Source: Anaerolineales bacterium UBA3940
Lineage (GTDB): Bacteria > Chloroflexota > Anaerolineae > Aggregatilineales > UBA3940
Assembly (NCBI GenBank): GCA_002385675.1
Contig: DGDY01000277.1
Span: 1-59,472 of the forward strand
Length of the DNA: 59,472 nucleotides
Direction: 5' to 3'
Shown: one piece after another, positions 7,609 through 16,935 of the stretch
Layout: every line of letters begins with the position of its first letter
Position numbering within the stretch: position 1 is the first letter of the stretch
Program-made: the position numbers and the translations under genes
Notes under the pieces: model-generated
Database searches by the model: none
Told to the model about the DNA's origin: nothing
What the model saw: only the letters and a program-made list of their open reading frames with translations

Positions 7609-9951
7609 ATGACCAACTTCCTAGACCAGAAAAGCCTGCGCGCCCTGGAAGCCCTCTGCATCCAGGAAGAGGCCCCGCCCTGCCAGGCGGGCTGCCCGGT
7701 GCACGTCGATGTCCGCACTATGCTGGGCAAGCTCGCGGCGGGCGATGCGGCGGGCGCCAGCCAGGTGCTGCAGAAGAGCGTCCCCTTCCCCGGCATCATC
7801 AGCCGTGTGTGTGACGAGCCCTGCCGGTTACCCTGTACGCGCGGCAAGATAGGCGACCCCATCGCCATCCGGGCGCTGGAGCGCGCCGCCCTGGAGATGT
7901 CAGGGGATCGCCGCGAGCCTGTCAAAACGCTGCCCGCCCGCAACAAGCAGGTGGCAATCGTCGGAGGAGGGCTCAGCGGGCTGACCGCAGCCTTCGACCT
8001 CGTGAGGAAAGGCTATCACGTCGCCGTGTTCGAGCGCACCGGGCGTCTCGGCGGGCGCATATGGGACACCCCGGATGATGTGCTGCCAGAGGAGGTCATC
8101 TCGGCTGACCTTGCCATTCTGGACAGCCTGCCGGGCCTGGACGTGTACTACGACCACGCGGTAGACGACCTTTTCGGCATCGAAGAGCTGAACGTCACGT
8201 TCGATGCGATCTACCTGGCGGTCGGCGCGGAATGGGGCGGCCTCGATGAACTGCTGGTGGACGCGGATGGGCGGCTGAGTGTCAACTCGGTGACCTACGA
8301 GACAGCCCGGCCCTGCGTCTTCGCGGGGGGGAGCCTGCTGCGTCCCGGCGAAGCCTGGTCGCCGATCACCTCGATCTCCGACGGTCGGCGCGCGGCCATC
8401 TCCATCGACCGCTACATCCAGAAGGTGTCGCTCACCGCATCGCGCGAGCGGGAGGGCGCTTACCCGTCGAAGTTGTACACCAGCACCGTCGGTATCCCGC
8501 CCGAGCCTGTCACCCCGATGCGCGACCCGGAAGCGGGCTACTCGCCCGACGAGGCCATCGCCGAGGCGGCGCGCTGCATCCAGTGCGAGTGCCTTGAGTG
8601 CGTCAAGGTCTGCGCCTACCTCGATAAATACGGCGGCTACCCGAAAAACCACGCTCGGACCATCTACAACAACCTGTCCATCGTCATGGGCGAGCGCTAC
8701 GCCAACACCTTCATCAACTCGTGCGCGTTGTGCGGCCTGTGCATGGAGGTCTGCCCGAACGACTTTGACATGGGCTCGCTGTGCCAGCAGGCCCGCGAGG
8801 TGATGGTCCAGCAGGGGCGGATGCCGCCCTCCACGCATGACTTTGCCCTACGCGATATGGCCTTCAGCCTGAGCGACAAGTTCGCGCTGGCCCGTCACCA
8901 GCCGGGTACGACGGCGAGCACGTATCTGTTCTTCCCCGGCTGCCAGCTCGCCGGTTCGCGCCCCGGCGCGGTCGAGGAGGTGTATACTTACCTCCAGTCC
9001 GTGCTGAGCGGCGGTGTCGGCCTGATGCTGGGCTGCTGCGGCGCACCGGCTGAGTGGGCGGGCCGAAAGGAACTGTTCGGCGAGGTGCTGGCGAGCTTCG
9101 AAGCTCAGCACGCCGAAATGGGCCGCCCGACGCTGGTGCTGGCCTGCCCAAGCTGCCAGCAGGTTTTCAGCAAGCACCTGCCCGATGTGGAGATCATCTC
9201 GCTGTGGGAACTCTTCGCACGGGAAGGGTTGCCCGCGGACGCCGCGCGGCTGGAAGCGGGCTACACCGTATCCGTGCACGACCCGTGCACCGCGCGCTAC
9301 GAGACCGCAGTGCAGGACAGCGTCCGGCAGATCATCGAGCGGCTTGGTGGTGCAATCGAAGAACTGCCGCTCAGCCGCGAGCGGACCACCTGCTGTAGCT
9401 ACGGCGGGTTGATGGTCTTTGCCGACCGCGAGTTGGCACGGGAGACGGTCGCCCGGCGGGTGGCGGAGAGCCCCGCTGACTACGTGACCTACTGCGCCAT
9501 CTGCCGGGACTTCTTCGCCGCCCAGGGGAAGCCCACCCTGCACCTGCTCGACCTGATCTTCGGCGCAGATGACAGCGCGGCAGGGCGCGGGCCGACATGG
9601 TCCGAGCGCCACGAGAACCGCGCCCGGCTCAAACGCAAACTGCTCACCGAGTTATGGGGAGAAGCTATGACCGACGGCGAAGCATACGAGGCGATCAAGC
9701 TCAACATCTCTGAGGATGTGGCGGCCCTGCTCGACGAACGCCTGATCCTCGTCGAGGACATCCAGCAGGTGATCGCCTACGCTGAGCGCACGGATCACAA
9801 GCTGCTCAACAGCGACACCGGGCATTATCTGGCGCACTACCGCCCGGCTGCCGTCACGTACTGGGTGGAATACGCTCCCGAAGGCGACGTCTTCACCGTC
9901 TACAACGCCTACAGCCACCGCATGGAAGTCGATGAGGATGTGAAATCATGA
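7609..9951 (+). CDS. Pyridine-nucleotide/FAD oxidoreductase fused to dicluster and CCG domains
   Basis: A 780-residue multidomain redox protein. Residues ~1-100 carry the GltD-like Fe-S region (CQAGCPVHVD, CDEPCRLPC). Residues ~110-280 form an FAD fold (VAIVGGGLSGLTAAFDLV). Residues ~320-400 bind [4Fe-4S] clusters (CIQCECLECVKVC, CALCGLCMEVCPNDF). Residues ~440-660 contain heterodisulfide-reductase-like CCG motifs (LMLGCCGAP, TTCCSYGG, YCAICRDFF). A separate ~95-residue domain of unknown function ends it. It probably passes electrons between NAD(P)H or a disulfide/ferredoxin partner and the aldehyde oxidoreductase encoded upstream. This is the 'oxidoreductase/dicluster-binding' member of the Desulfovibrio-type mop neighbourhood. 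The next gene overlaps its stop (ATGA). Confidence 0.85.
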   Translation: MTNFLDQKSLRALEALCIQEEAPPCQAGCPVHVDVRTMLGKLAAGDAAGASQVLQKSVPFPGIISRVCDEPCRLPCTRGKIGDPIAIRALERAALEMSGDRREPVKTLPARNKQVAIVGGGLSGLTAAFDLVRKGYHVAVFERTGRLGGRIWDTPDDVLPEEVISADLAILDSLPGLDVYYDHAVDDLFGIEELNVTFDAIYLAVGAEWGGLDELLVDADGRLSVNSVTYETARPCVFAGGSLLRPGEAWSPITSISDGRRAAISIDRYIQKVSLTASREREGAYPSKLYTSTVGIPPEPVTPMRDPEAGYSPDEAIAEAARCIQCECLECVKVCAYLDKYGGYPKNHARTIYNNLSIVMGERYANTFINSCALCGLCMEVCPNDFDMGSLCQQAREVMVQQGRMPPSTHDFALRDMAFSLSDKFALARHQPGTTASTYLFFPGCQLAGSRPGAVEEVYTYLQSVLSGGVGLMLGCCGAPAEWAGRKELFGEVLASFEAQHAEMGRPTLVLACPSCQQVFSKHLPDVEIISLWELFAREGLPADAARLEAGYTVSVHDPCTARYETAVQDSVRQIIERLGGAIEELPLSRERTTCCSYGGLMVFADRELARETVARRVAESPADYVTYCAICRDFFAAQGKPTLHLLDLIFGADDSAAGRGPTWSERHENRARLKRKLLTELWGEAMTDGEAYEAIKLNISEDVAALLDERLILVEDIQQVIAYAERTDHKLLNSDTGHYLAHYRPAAVTYWVEYAPEGDVFTVYNAYSHRMEVDEDVKS

Positions 9952-10160
9952 GCCACAAAGTTGACCTCGTCGGCGTGGAGAAGTGGATGTGCGCCTGCTG
10001 CAAGTGTGCGCTGGAGATCCGCAAAGTCAGCGTGGGCTATATGGGCAGCAAGTTCCCGGTCGATCTGCCTGTCTGCCCGAAGTGCGGGCAGGTCTATGTG
10101 CCGGAGGCGCTCGCCACCGGCAAGATGGCCGAGGTTGAAAAGACGCTGGAAGATAAATGA
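9948..10160 (+). CDS. DVU_1557-family small redox/metal-binding protein
   Basis: A 70-residue protein with two Cys pairs, CACCKC near residue 15 and CPKCG near residue 45, as in a zinc ribbon or small iron-sulfur/rubredoxin-like domain. It matches the small protein that accompanies mop operons in Desulfovibrio. Its short length is normal for that family. It overlaps both neighbours by four bases, so it is translationally coupled. Whether it carries zinc or a redox cluster cannot be decided from sequence. Confidence 0.8.
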   Translation: MSHKVDLVGVEKWMCACCKCALEIRKVSVGYMGSKFPVDLPVCPKCGQVYVPEALATGKMAEVEKTLEDK

Positions 10161-10894
10161 AAGGCACGAATAGCCCATCGTGCTGCGTCTACGAGCAGCC
10201 CGCCATCCGCGACGTAACCGGCGACACTATCCGGCCCGGTGGCCTCGCGCTGACCGAACGGGCGCTGGCTCACTGTGCGCTGCCGCCTGGAGCCCGCGTG
10301 CTGGATGTCGGCTGCGGCACAGGCGCGACGGTCGAACACCTGCGGCGCACGCACGGTCTGCGTGCCGTGGGCATCGATCCGTCGCGCGTTCTGCTTCAAG
10401 CGGGCATGGAGCGAACCTCCGACCTGCCGCTCGGCGCGGCTGCGGGCGAGCGGCTGCCGTTTGCAAACGGGGTCTTCGATGCGCTGTTTGCCGAGTGCTG
10501 CCTCTCGCTGATGGACGCCCCCGCTGCGCTGTCGGAGTTCGGGCGGGTGCTGCGGCCCGGCGGCTGGCTGATCGTCAGCGATATGGGCGCGGGCAACCCG
10601 GCGGCACTGGCCGCGGCCCGCGCTCTGCCGCTCTCATGCTGCGCCAGCGGGGCGATGCCCCGCAGCGAGGTGACCGCGCTGGTCGAGCACGCGGGGTTCA
10701 CCGTTGAGCGGTGGGAGGACCACAGCGAGGAACTCCGCCAGCTTACCGTGCAGATCATCTTCGAGCATGGCTCGATGGAGAACTTCTGGCGGGCGCTGGC
10801 CGGGGAAGCTGCCTGCGCTTGTAACATCCAGCCGGTACTGGCCCGGCTGAAGCCGGGCTATTTCCTGCTGATCGCACGCAAGCACGCGGCCTGA
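10157..10894 (+). CDS. DVU_1556-family class I SAM methyltransferase
   Basis: A 245-residue Rossmann-fold methyltransferase. Motif I is RVLDVGCGTGATVEHL (residues ~48-63), then an acidic residue ending beta-2 (AVGIDPS) and a motif after beta-4 (CCLSLMDAPAALSEFGRVLRPGG). Cys-rich segments (CCVYEQP at the N terminus, CCASGAMPRSEV mid-protein) are unusual for this fold and may bind metal or an acceptor substrate. It belongs to the mop accessory operon. Its methyl acceptor is unknown. Confidence 0.8.
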   Translation: MKGTNSPSCCVYEQPAIRDVTGDTIRPGGLALTERALAHCALPPGARVLDVGCGTGATVEHLRRTHGLRAVGIDPSRVLLQAGMERTSDLPLGAAAGERLPFANGVFDALFAECCLSLMDAPAALSEFGRVLRPGGWLIVSDMGAGNPAALAAARALPLSCCASGAMPRSEVTALVEHAGFTVERWEDHSEELRQLTVQIIFEHGSMENFWRALAGEAACACNIQPVLARLKPGYFLLIARKHAA

Positions 10895-10926
10895 GTGCCG
10901 CATTGCATTTATCGAGGACAGACGAC

Positions 10927-11361
10927 ATGGAAGAACTGATGCGCATGATAGAGCTGCAGAGGCAGGGGCTTTACTGCAGCCAGATTCTCGTCAGCATGGG
11001 CTTGCAGGATCAGGACAAGGACAACCCTGACCTCGTGCGAGCCGTCCAGGCGCTGGCCGGTGGCATCGGCTTCTCACAGGACACCTGCGGCGCGCTGACG
11101 GGCGGCGCCTGCCTGCTCGGCCTGTACGCAGGCACCGGCCCCCGCGAAGTGGACGACCCGCGCCTCATCCAGATGGTGCAGGCGCTTGTCGACTGGTTCC
11201 GCGAGGAGGTCGGCCAGCAGTACGGGGACACGACCTGCAAGGCCATCGTCGAGGGGAATTTCAACAACGCCCCGTCACGCTGCCCCGGCATCGTCGCAAA
11301 GACCTACCAGAAAGCCCGCGAACTCCTTGCCGAGAACGGCTTCATGGAACCTGAGCTATGA
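10927..11361 (+). CDS. C-GCAxxG-C-C family protein (DVU_1555-like)
   Basis: A 144-residue redox-type protein with conserved Cys motifs: YCSQ near residue 19, TCGALTGGACLLG mid-protein and CPGIV near the C terminus. The family is thought to bind a metal or cluster through these cysteines and is often encoded beside oxidoreductases. The ATG at 10927 is preferred over a longer option at 10903 because GAGGAC lies just upstream. Its stop overlaps the start of the radical SAM gene by four bases. The specific function in the mop operon is unknown. Confidence 0.8.
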   Translation: MEELMRMIELQRQGLYCSQILVSMGLQDQDKDNPDLVRAVQALAGGIGFSQDTCGALTGGACLLGLYAGTGPREVDDPRLIQMVQALVDWFREEVGQQYGDTTCKAIVEGNFNNAPSRCPGIVAKTYQKARELLAENGFMEPEL

Positions 11362-12746
11362 ACCTGGAACACGTCCACTCCGTCACCGATAGCGTCTGCC
11401 CGGAGTGCTTAACGCGCCTTACCGCCCAGCGCGTGCGGCGCGGCGGGGACGTGTTTCTGCGGAAGACGTGCCCCGAGCACGGCACGTTTGAGACGATCAT
11501 CTGGCGGGGCAGCCCGACTTTCACCAGTTGGGCCCGCCCCAAGCGACCCGCCTACCCCCAGAACCCGTTCACGGAGATTGAGGCGGGCTGCCCGTACGAC
11601 TGCGGGCTCTGCCCCGACCATCGCCAGCAGACCTGTACCGCTCTGCTGGAGGTGACGCAGCGCTGCAATCTTGGTTGCCCGGTGTGCTTCGCGTCGTCAG
11701 GCGGTGATGCGCCTCCCGACCCCGGCCTCGACGTGATCGAGGGCTGGTATCGCCGCCTGCTGGAAGCTGGCGGGCCGTACAACGTGCAGCTTTCGGGCGG
11801 CGAGCCGACCCTGCGCGACGACCTGCCGGAGATCGTGCGCATGGGCCGCGCCCTGGGCTTCGAGTTCATCCAGGTCAACACCAACGGTCTGCGCTTCGCC
11901 GCCGACCCGGACTATGTGGCAGCGCTGGCCGATGCCGGGCTGTCCTCGGCGTTCCTGCAGTTCGACGGCACCGAAGATGACATCTACCGGACCATCCGCG
12001 GGCGCGACCTGTTCAGCCGGAAGGTTGCCGCCATCGAAGCCTGCGCCCGCCACAACATCGGCGTGATCCTCGTGCCAACCGTCATACCGGGCGTCAACCT
12101 GCACAACCTCGGTGCCATCATCGACTTTGCGCTGGCGCATATGCCGACGGTGCGGGGCGTGCACTTCCAGCCGGTCAGCTACTTTGGGCGCTATCCGCAG
12201 CCGCCCACCGACGCCGACCGCGTCACCATCCCTGAAGTGATCCGCGCGCTTGAGCAGCAGACCGATGGGCGCCTCAGTGCCGACCACTTCCAGCCGCCGG
12301 GCTGCGAGAATGCGCTGTGCTCGTTCCACGCGAACTACGTGCTGATGGCCGACGGCACGCTGCACACATGGGGTGGCAAGCCAAAGACGGGAGGAAACTG
12401 CGGCTGCGGGACGGAGTGCCAGCCGGAGAGCGCGGCGGAGGGCGCGGAGAAGGCCCGCGCGTTTGTTGCGCAGAAGTGGATTGCGCCACAGCAGGACACT
12501 CCGCCGCAGGACGGCCCGAGTCTCGGCGAGTGGGACGCCTTCCTTGAGCGCGCCCGGACGCACGCCTTCTCCGTCTCGGGGATGGCCTTTCAGGATGCCT
12601 GGACGCTCGACCTTGAGCGCCTGGCTGACTGCTGCATTCACATCGTCAGTCCGGACGGGCGGATCATCCCGTTCTGCGCGTACAACCTGACGAGCCGCGA
12701 AGGCAAGGCTCTGTACCGAGGCCAGTATGCATCTGACCCCGCTTGA
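11358..12746 (+). CDS. Radical SAM protein of the Tes/TrsS-like type
   Basis: A 462-residue radical SAM enzyme. The canonical cluster motif is CNLGCPVC, preceded by LEVTQR as in MoaA/Tes-type proteins. An N-terminal Cys-rich region (CPECLTRL, KTCPEHGTFE, GCPYDCGLCPDH) and a C-terminal Cys group (GGNCGCGTEC) should bind additional clusters. A SAM/substrate motif follows (QLSGGEPTLRDDL). NCBI names the family member in comparable operons TrsS (from memory, moderate confidence). The presence of a methyltransferase and a CoA ligase beside it suggests a dedicated modification or cofactor-maturation pathway rather than catabolism. Confidence 0.85.
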   Translation: MNLEHVHSVTDSVCPECLTRLTAQRVRRGGDVFLRKTCPEHGTFETIIWRGSPTFTSWARPKRPAYPQNPFTEIEAGCPYDCGLCPDHRQQTCTALLEVTQRCNLGCPVCFASSGGDAPPDPGLDVIEGWYRRLLEAGGPYNVQLSGGEPTLRDDLPEIVRMGRALGFEFIQVNTNGLRFAADPDYVAALADAGLSSAFLQFDGTEDDIYRTIRGRDLFSRKVAAIEACARHNIGVILVPTVIPGVNLHNLGAIIDFALAHMPTVRGVHFQPVSYFGRYPQPPTDADRVTIPEVIRALEQQTDGRLSADHFQPPGCENALCSFHANYVLMADGTLHTWGGKPKTGGNCGCGTECQPESAAEGAEKARAFVAQKWIAPQQDTPPQDGPSLGEWDAFLERARTHAFSVSGMAFQDAWTLDLERLADCCIHIVSPDGRIIPFCAYNLTSREGKALYRGQYASDPA

Positions 12747-14031
12747 ACCCTGGATCGCGCGTAAGGCCGGGCTTGAGCGGTTAACACGTGCGGAGCTTGA
12801 AGCATATCAACTGGCCCGCCTGCAAGAAACACTCCGGTTGGTGCGTGAGCGAAGCCCCTTTTATCGCCAGCATCTGGCAGGCTGCCCTACCACACTGGGC
12901 AGCCTTGCCGATCTCAGCGCGCTGCCGTTCACAACGGCTGACGACATCCGCCAGAACCCCCTGCGCTTCCTGTGCGTTTCTCAGAGCGAGGTCGAGCGCG
13001 TGGTGACGCTCCCCACATCCGGCACCACTGGCACGCCGAAGCGGATCTTCTTCTCCCGCGCGGACCAGGAGCTAACGCTCGACTTCTTCCACATCGGCAT
13101 GTCCACCTTCACCAGGCCGGGCGATCGCGTGCTGATCCTGCTGCCTGTCGCGCGGCGGGGCAGCGTGGGTGACCTGCTGGCCGATGCGCTGGAGCGGATG
13201 GGCGCGCACGGCATCCGGCATGGCCCGGTGCAGGACGTTGCCGAGACGCTGACGACGCTGTTTGACGAGGGAGCGAACGTGGTGGTGGGCGTGCCCACGC
13301 AGGTGCTGGCGCTCGTCCGCGCCCCGGCGGCCCGGCGCTTCCCCACCGCACCCATCGAGTCGGTCCTGCTGTCGATGGACCACGTACCGGCGAGCATTGT
13401 CAGCGCACTGGAGCAAGCCTGGCCCTGCACCGTTTACAATCACTACGGCATGACGGAGATGGGGCTGGGCGGCGGCGTTGACTGTGAGGCCCGGCGCGGC
13501 TACCATCTGCGCGAGGCCGATCTGTACGTCGAGATTGTCGACCCGCAGACAGGCGAGCCCGTCCCCGATGGGCAGCCGGGCGAGGTCGTGTTCACGACGC
13601 TGACGCGGCACGCGATGCCGCTGCTGCGCTACCGCACGGGGGACATCAGCCGCTTTCTCCCCGGCGCATGCCCGTGCGGGACGTGCCTGAAAACGCTGGC
13701 CCACGTGCGCAGCCGGGTGCGGGGCATCATCCCGCTCGGCGCGGGTACGTCTATCTCGATAGCCGAGCTGGACGAGGTGATCTTCCGTTTCGACAAGGTG
13801 CTGGACTTCACCGCCACGCTGAGCCGGGCGGATGGCGGGCCGCGCCTGAGCGTTCATCTGCACCTCGCCGCCCCGCCGGAGGAGGCGCTTATCGACCCGG
13901 TGCGTGTGGCTCTGGTCGAGGAGGTTCGGGCGGTTCGCTCCGGCGCGCTGGCGGTCAGCGTGACGGGCGAGCAGAGCACAGGCGGCGCACCGCCCGGCCA
14001 CGCCAAACGGCGGATCGGGGTGGAGCCGTAG
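12727..14031 (+). CDS. DVU_1553-family AMP-dependent CoA ligase (PaaK-like)
   Basis: A 434-residue adenylate-forming enzyme of the phenylacetate-CoA-ligase type. The phosphate-binding motif is LPTSGTTGTPKRIFF (about residues 95-110), the adenylate motif is YNHYGMTEMGLGGG and the hinge region RYRTGD is present. It would activate a carboxylic acid with ATP, giving an acyl-AMP or acyl-CoA, and the acid may be the product of the aldehyde oxidoreductase. It overlaps the radical SAM gene by 20 bases and is the last gene of the operon, followed by two hairpins. The acid substrate is unknown. Confidence 0.82.
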   Translation: MHLTPLEPWIARKAGLERLTRAELEAYQLARLQETLRLVRERSPFYRQHLAGCPTTLGSLADLSALPFTTADDIRQNPLRFLCVSQSEVERVVTLPTSGTTGTPKRIFFSRADQELTLDFFHIGMSTFTRPGDRVLILLPVARRGSVGDLLADALERMGAHGIRHGPVQDVAETLTTLFDEGANVVVGVPTQVLALVRAPAARRFPTAPIESVLLSMDHVPASIVSALEQAWPCTVYNHYGMTEMGLGGGVDCEARRGYHLREADLYVEIVDPQTGEPVPDGQPGEVVFTTLTRHAMPLLRYRTGDISRFLPGACPCGTCLKTLAHVRSRVRGIIPLGAGTSISIAELDEVIFRFDKVLDFTATLSRADGGPRLSVHLHLAAPPEEALIDPVRVALVEEVRAVRSGALAVSVTGEQSTGGAPPGHAKRRIGVEP

Positions 14032-14104
14032 CGTCGCGGCAGTTGGCGAATGAGATGCTGCTCATCTGGGGCCTCGACTCGCCGGCGGCCTCTATGCCCA
14101 CACC

Positions 14105-14122
14105 GAGCGCCGCGCGGCGCTC
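14105..14122. terminator. Terminator-like hairpin, repeat family copy 3
   Basis: GAGCGCCGCGCGGCGCTC is followed by TTCTCATGACCC, the same flank seen beside the tRNA-Lys gene (copy 6) and its pseudogene (copy 1). The tail loosely resembles the tRNA acceptor end (10 of 13 positions). It lies in the convergent gap between the CoA ligase and xanthine dehydrogenase genes. Confidence 0.6.
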
Positions 14123-14146
14123 TTCTCATGACCCTGCCTGGATAAA

Positions 14147-14172
14147 AAGCCCACCCGTCCCCGGGTGGGCTT
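14147..14172. terminator. Bidirectional rho-independent terminator
   Basis: AAGCCCACCCG and CGGGTGGGCTT form an 11-bp stem with a short loop, preceded by an A-run. It serves the convergent MOP operon (ending 14031) and nucleobase operon (ending 14199). Confidence 0.85.
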
Positions 14173-14198
14173 AGTAACGCATTCGTTACCGCTCGCGC

Positions 14199-16463
14199 CT
14201 ACCCTACAGCGAGACGATCTCCCACAATCATCTCCGGCTGGATGGGGATTCTGGTCACACGAACGTTCACCGCGTCATAGACCGCGTTGGCGATCGCAGG
14301 GGCGGTCGGTACGAGTGCCACTTCACCGACCCCCTTTGCACCGTGCGGACCGGACGGCTCAGGCACCTCGACAATGATGCTCTCGACACGGGGCATATCT
14401 TCCGAGGTCGGCAGCAGGTACTCAGCGAAGCCGTCCACCCAGCGCCCGTTGTCTTTAAGCTTCACGTCCTCATACAGCGCATAGCCGATGCCCTGTGCAG
14501 CGGCACCTTCAACCTGACCTTCAACTGCCGCCCGATTGATCACCTTGCCTACGTCATGAATCGCGACGAGGTCGGTTAGTTCAACCGTACCGAGTTCAGG
14601 GTCAACCTCCACACGCGCCACCTGCGCGCCAAAGACATACATCACATGCGGCATCCCAACCGGCAGGTACTTGGGGGTTGTCTCTTCAGGGTACGGGAAG
14701 CTGAAAGTTGCCTCGGCGGACAGCATCATGCCATCCTCGGCGGCACGGCTCGCAAACTCGCTCAAGGGAATCGACTGCCCGTCTGCCAGCTTAACGTGCC
14801 CCGCTGCATATGCAACCTGCTCACGCGGCACGCGCAGCACCCCCGCAGCATAGTCCAGCAGCGTATCGACCAACCTCTGCGCGGCGAGGATCACCGAGTT
14901 GCCAACCACGTAGGTCATCCGCGAGGCGCACGTTACACCGCCGTTTGGCGAGATGTGAGTGTCGATGGGCACCGCACGCACCGCTTCGTATGGCAGCCCG
15001 AGCGCCTCCGCGACCATCTGCTCGGCAACGGTCGCCAGCCCTTGACCCAGGTCTGGCGCGCCGACGTAGACCAGCAGGCTGCCGTCCGGCGCGATCTCCA
15101 GCCGGTTCGTCGAGTCGTCGGGCACGCGGTAGCCCAGCCCCATCGTCTGGACGTTCAGTGCGAAGCCCACCCCGCTGCGCCTGCCTTCGGTGGCCGGGAT
15201 GCTGCTCAGCCGCTCCCGCGCCGCCTGCACGTGATCCAGGATCACCGGCAGGGCATTGGCTGTGTCAGCAACCGTCACGCCAGTGAAGACCTTATCGCCC
15301 GGGGCGAGGATGTTCTTCCGGCGCAGTTCAAGGGGGTCGATCCCCAGTTCCCCGGCCAGCATGTCGAGCAGGCTCTCCGTCGCAAAGTGGGCCTGTGGGC
15401 TGCCAAACCCGCGCATCGCACCCGAATACGGACTGTTGGTGTAAGCGACGAGCGTATGAACTCGCACATTTGGAATGCGATAGGCGCCGGGAACCACCTC
15501 CGTCAGCAGCCCGCCAACTGCCGGTCCGTACGAAGCGAACGCGCCGGTATCCAGGTGGACCGTCGCGTCGAGGGCGACCAGCGTGCCATCACGCTTCGCC
15601 CCAATCTTGACCCGGAGCTGGGCCGGATGCCGTTTGGGATGCGCCAGGAATGACTCGTGCCGCGTGTTGGTGAGACGCACGGTCGAGTGCGTGGCGTAGG
15701 CAGCAAACGCGGCCAGAATGGAGAGACTCGAGTCCTCTTTGCCGCCAAACGCCCCACCGATCACGGCTGAACGCACCTGCACCTGCTCGACTGGCAGGTT
15801 CAGCACGCTCGCGATCGCGTGGCGATCCTCAAAAGGCTTCTGCGAGCTAACCCATACCGTCAGCGTGCCGTCATCGTTCCAGCACGCCATCGACGCCTCA
15901 GGTTCCATGTAGCCCGGCGAGATGCGCGGCACGAAGAACGTCTCTTCGAGCACGACATCCGCCTCGGCGAAACCGGCATCCAGATCGCCGCTGCGCACAT
16001 CGTACTCCGTGACGAGATTGCCGCCGGGGTGTATCTGTGGCGCACCCTCCGCCAGCGCTTCAACCGGGTCGAAGACGGCAGGCAGCGGCTCGTACTCGAC
16101 GTGGATCGCATCAAGCCCGCGCTGGGCGGCGAGTTTGCTCTCCGCCACCACGAGCGCCACCGGCTCGCCCAGGTGCCGCACCACATCGATCGCCAGCACA
16201 GGCTGGTCGGCGATCAGCGGGCCGAAGGTCTTTTCACCGGGCACATCACGCGCGGTGAGCACGGCGACGACACCCGGCACCTGAGCCGCGTCAGCCACAT
16301 CGATGCGGACAATCCGGGCATGGTGGTGCGGCGAGCGCAGCACACGTGCGTACAGCGTCCCTTCCGCCGGGAGGTCATCCACGTACTGAGCCTCGCCCGT
16401 TACCTTCGACCACGCGTCCTTGCGCATCTCTGATTTCCCAACCGTCAGCATCTCAGCCAGCAT
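14199..16463 (-). CDS. Xanthine dehydrogenase family, molybdopterin-binding subunit
   Basis: The 754-residue large subunit of a three-subunit molybdenum hydroxylase. It starts with the aldehyde-oxidase/xanthine-dehydrogenase a/b hammerhead domain (GEAQYVDDLPAEGTLYARVL) and continues with the Moco-binding region. GGAFGGKEDSS, the DLGQGLATVAEQ loop and the catalytic Glu in HGAKGVGEVALVP are all visible. In this operon, next to adenine deaminase and a nucleobase/nucleoside importer, oxidation of hypoxanthine or xanthine is the likely reaction. It overlaps the Fe-S subunit gene by 11 bases and is the last gene of the nucleobase operon. Confidence 0.9.
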   Translation of the reverse strand: MLAEMLTVGKSEMRKDAWSKVTGEAQYVDDLPAEGTLYARVLRSPHHHARIVRIDVADAAQVPGVVAVLTARDVPGEKTFGPLIADQPVLAIDVVRHLGEPVALVVAESKLAAQRGLDAIHVEYEPLPAVFDPVEALAEGAPQIHPGGNLVTEYDVRSGDLDAGFAEADVVLEETFFVPRISPGYMEPEASMACWNDDGTLTVWVSSQKPFEDRHAIASVLNLPVEQVQVRSAVIGGAFGGKEDSSLSILAAFAAYATHSTVRLTNTRHESFLAHPKRHPAQLRVKIGAKRDGTLVALDATVHLDTGAFASYGPAVGGLLTEVVPGAYRIPNVRVHTLVAYTNSPYSGAMRGFGSPQAHFATESLLDMLAGELGIDPLELRRKNILAPGDKVFTGVTVADTANALPVILDHVQAARERLSSIPATEGRRSGVGFALNVQTMGLGYRVPDDSTNRLEIAPDGSLLVYVGAPDLGQGLATVAEQMVAEALGLPYEAVRAVPIDTHISPNGGVTCASRMTYVVGNSVILAAQRLVDTLLDYAAGVLRVPREQVAYAAGHVKLADGQSIPLSEFASRAAEDGMMLSAEATFSFPYPEETTPKYLPVGMPHVMYVFGAQVARVEVDPELGTVELTDLVAIHDVGKVINRAAVEGQVEGAAAQGIGYALYEDVKLKDNGRWVDGFAEYLLPTSEDMPRVESIIVEVPEPSGPHGAKGVGEVALVPTAPAIANAVYDAVNVRVTRIPIQPEMIVGDRLAVG

Positions 16464-16935
16464 GGCTCAGTTCCTCCGCTGCCAGATGGATAGCCTTGAT
16501 CATCTTAACGTAGCCGGTACACCGGCACAGGTTGCCCGACAGCGCCTCCCGAATCTCCTCATCGGTCGGCGAGGGCGAGCGGTCGAGCAGCGCCTTGGCG
16601 GCAAGGATGGCGCCCGGCGTGCAAAAGCCACACTGTACCGCCCCGGCCTCCACGAAGCTGCGTTGCAGCGGATGCAGGTGGCCGTTTTCCGCCAGCCCTT
16701 CGATGGTGACGATATCGTGCCCATCGGCCTGCCCCGCCAGTACAAGGCACGAGTTGACCGGCTGGCCGTCCATCAGCACAGTACAGGCTCCACACTCGCC
16801 CTCGCCGCCACAGGCGTCTTTAGCGCCGTGCAGACCGAGATCGTCGCGCAGCAGGTAGAGCAGGGTCTTGTTCGGTTCGGTGGTGACGGTCCGGCGATGG
16901 CCGTTCACCGTCAGAGTGATGGTGATGCGGTTCAT
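16453..16935 (-). CDS. Xanthine dehydrogenase family, [2Fe-2S] subunit
   Basis: A 160-residue subunit of the usual size, with both clusters: plant-type ligands CGGEGECGAC plus a Cys near residue 60 (NSCLVLAG), then the helical-domain pairs CGFCTPG and CRCTGY. It transfers electrons from the molybdenum subunit to the FAD subunit. It overlaps both neighbours by 4-11 bases, so the three subunits are made together. Confidence 0.92.
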   Translation of the reverse strand: MNRITITLTVNGHRRTVTTEPNKTLLYLLRDDLGLHGAKDACGGEGECGACTVLMDGQPVNSCLVLAGQADGHDIVTIEGLAENGHLHPLQRSFVEAGAVQCGFCTPGAILAAKALLDRSPSPTDEEIREALSGNLCRCTGYVKMIKAIHLAAEELSHAG

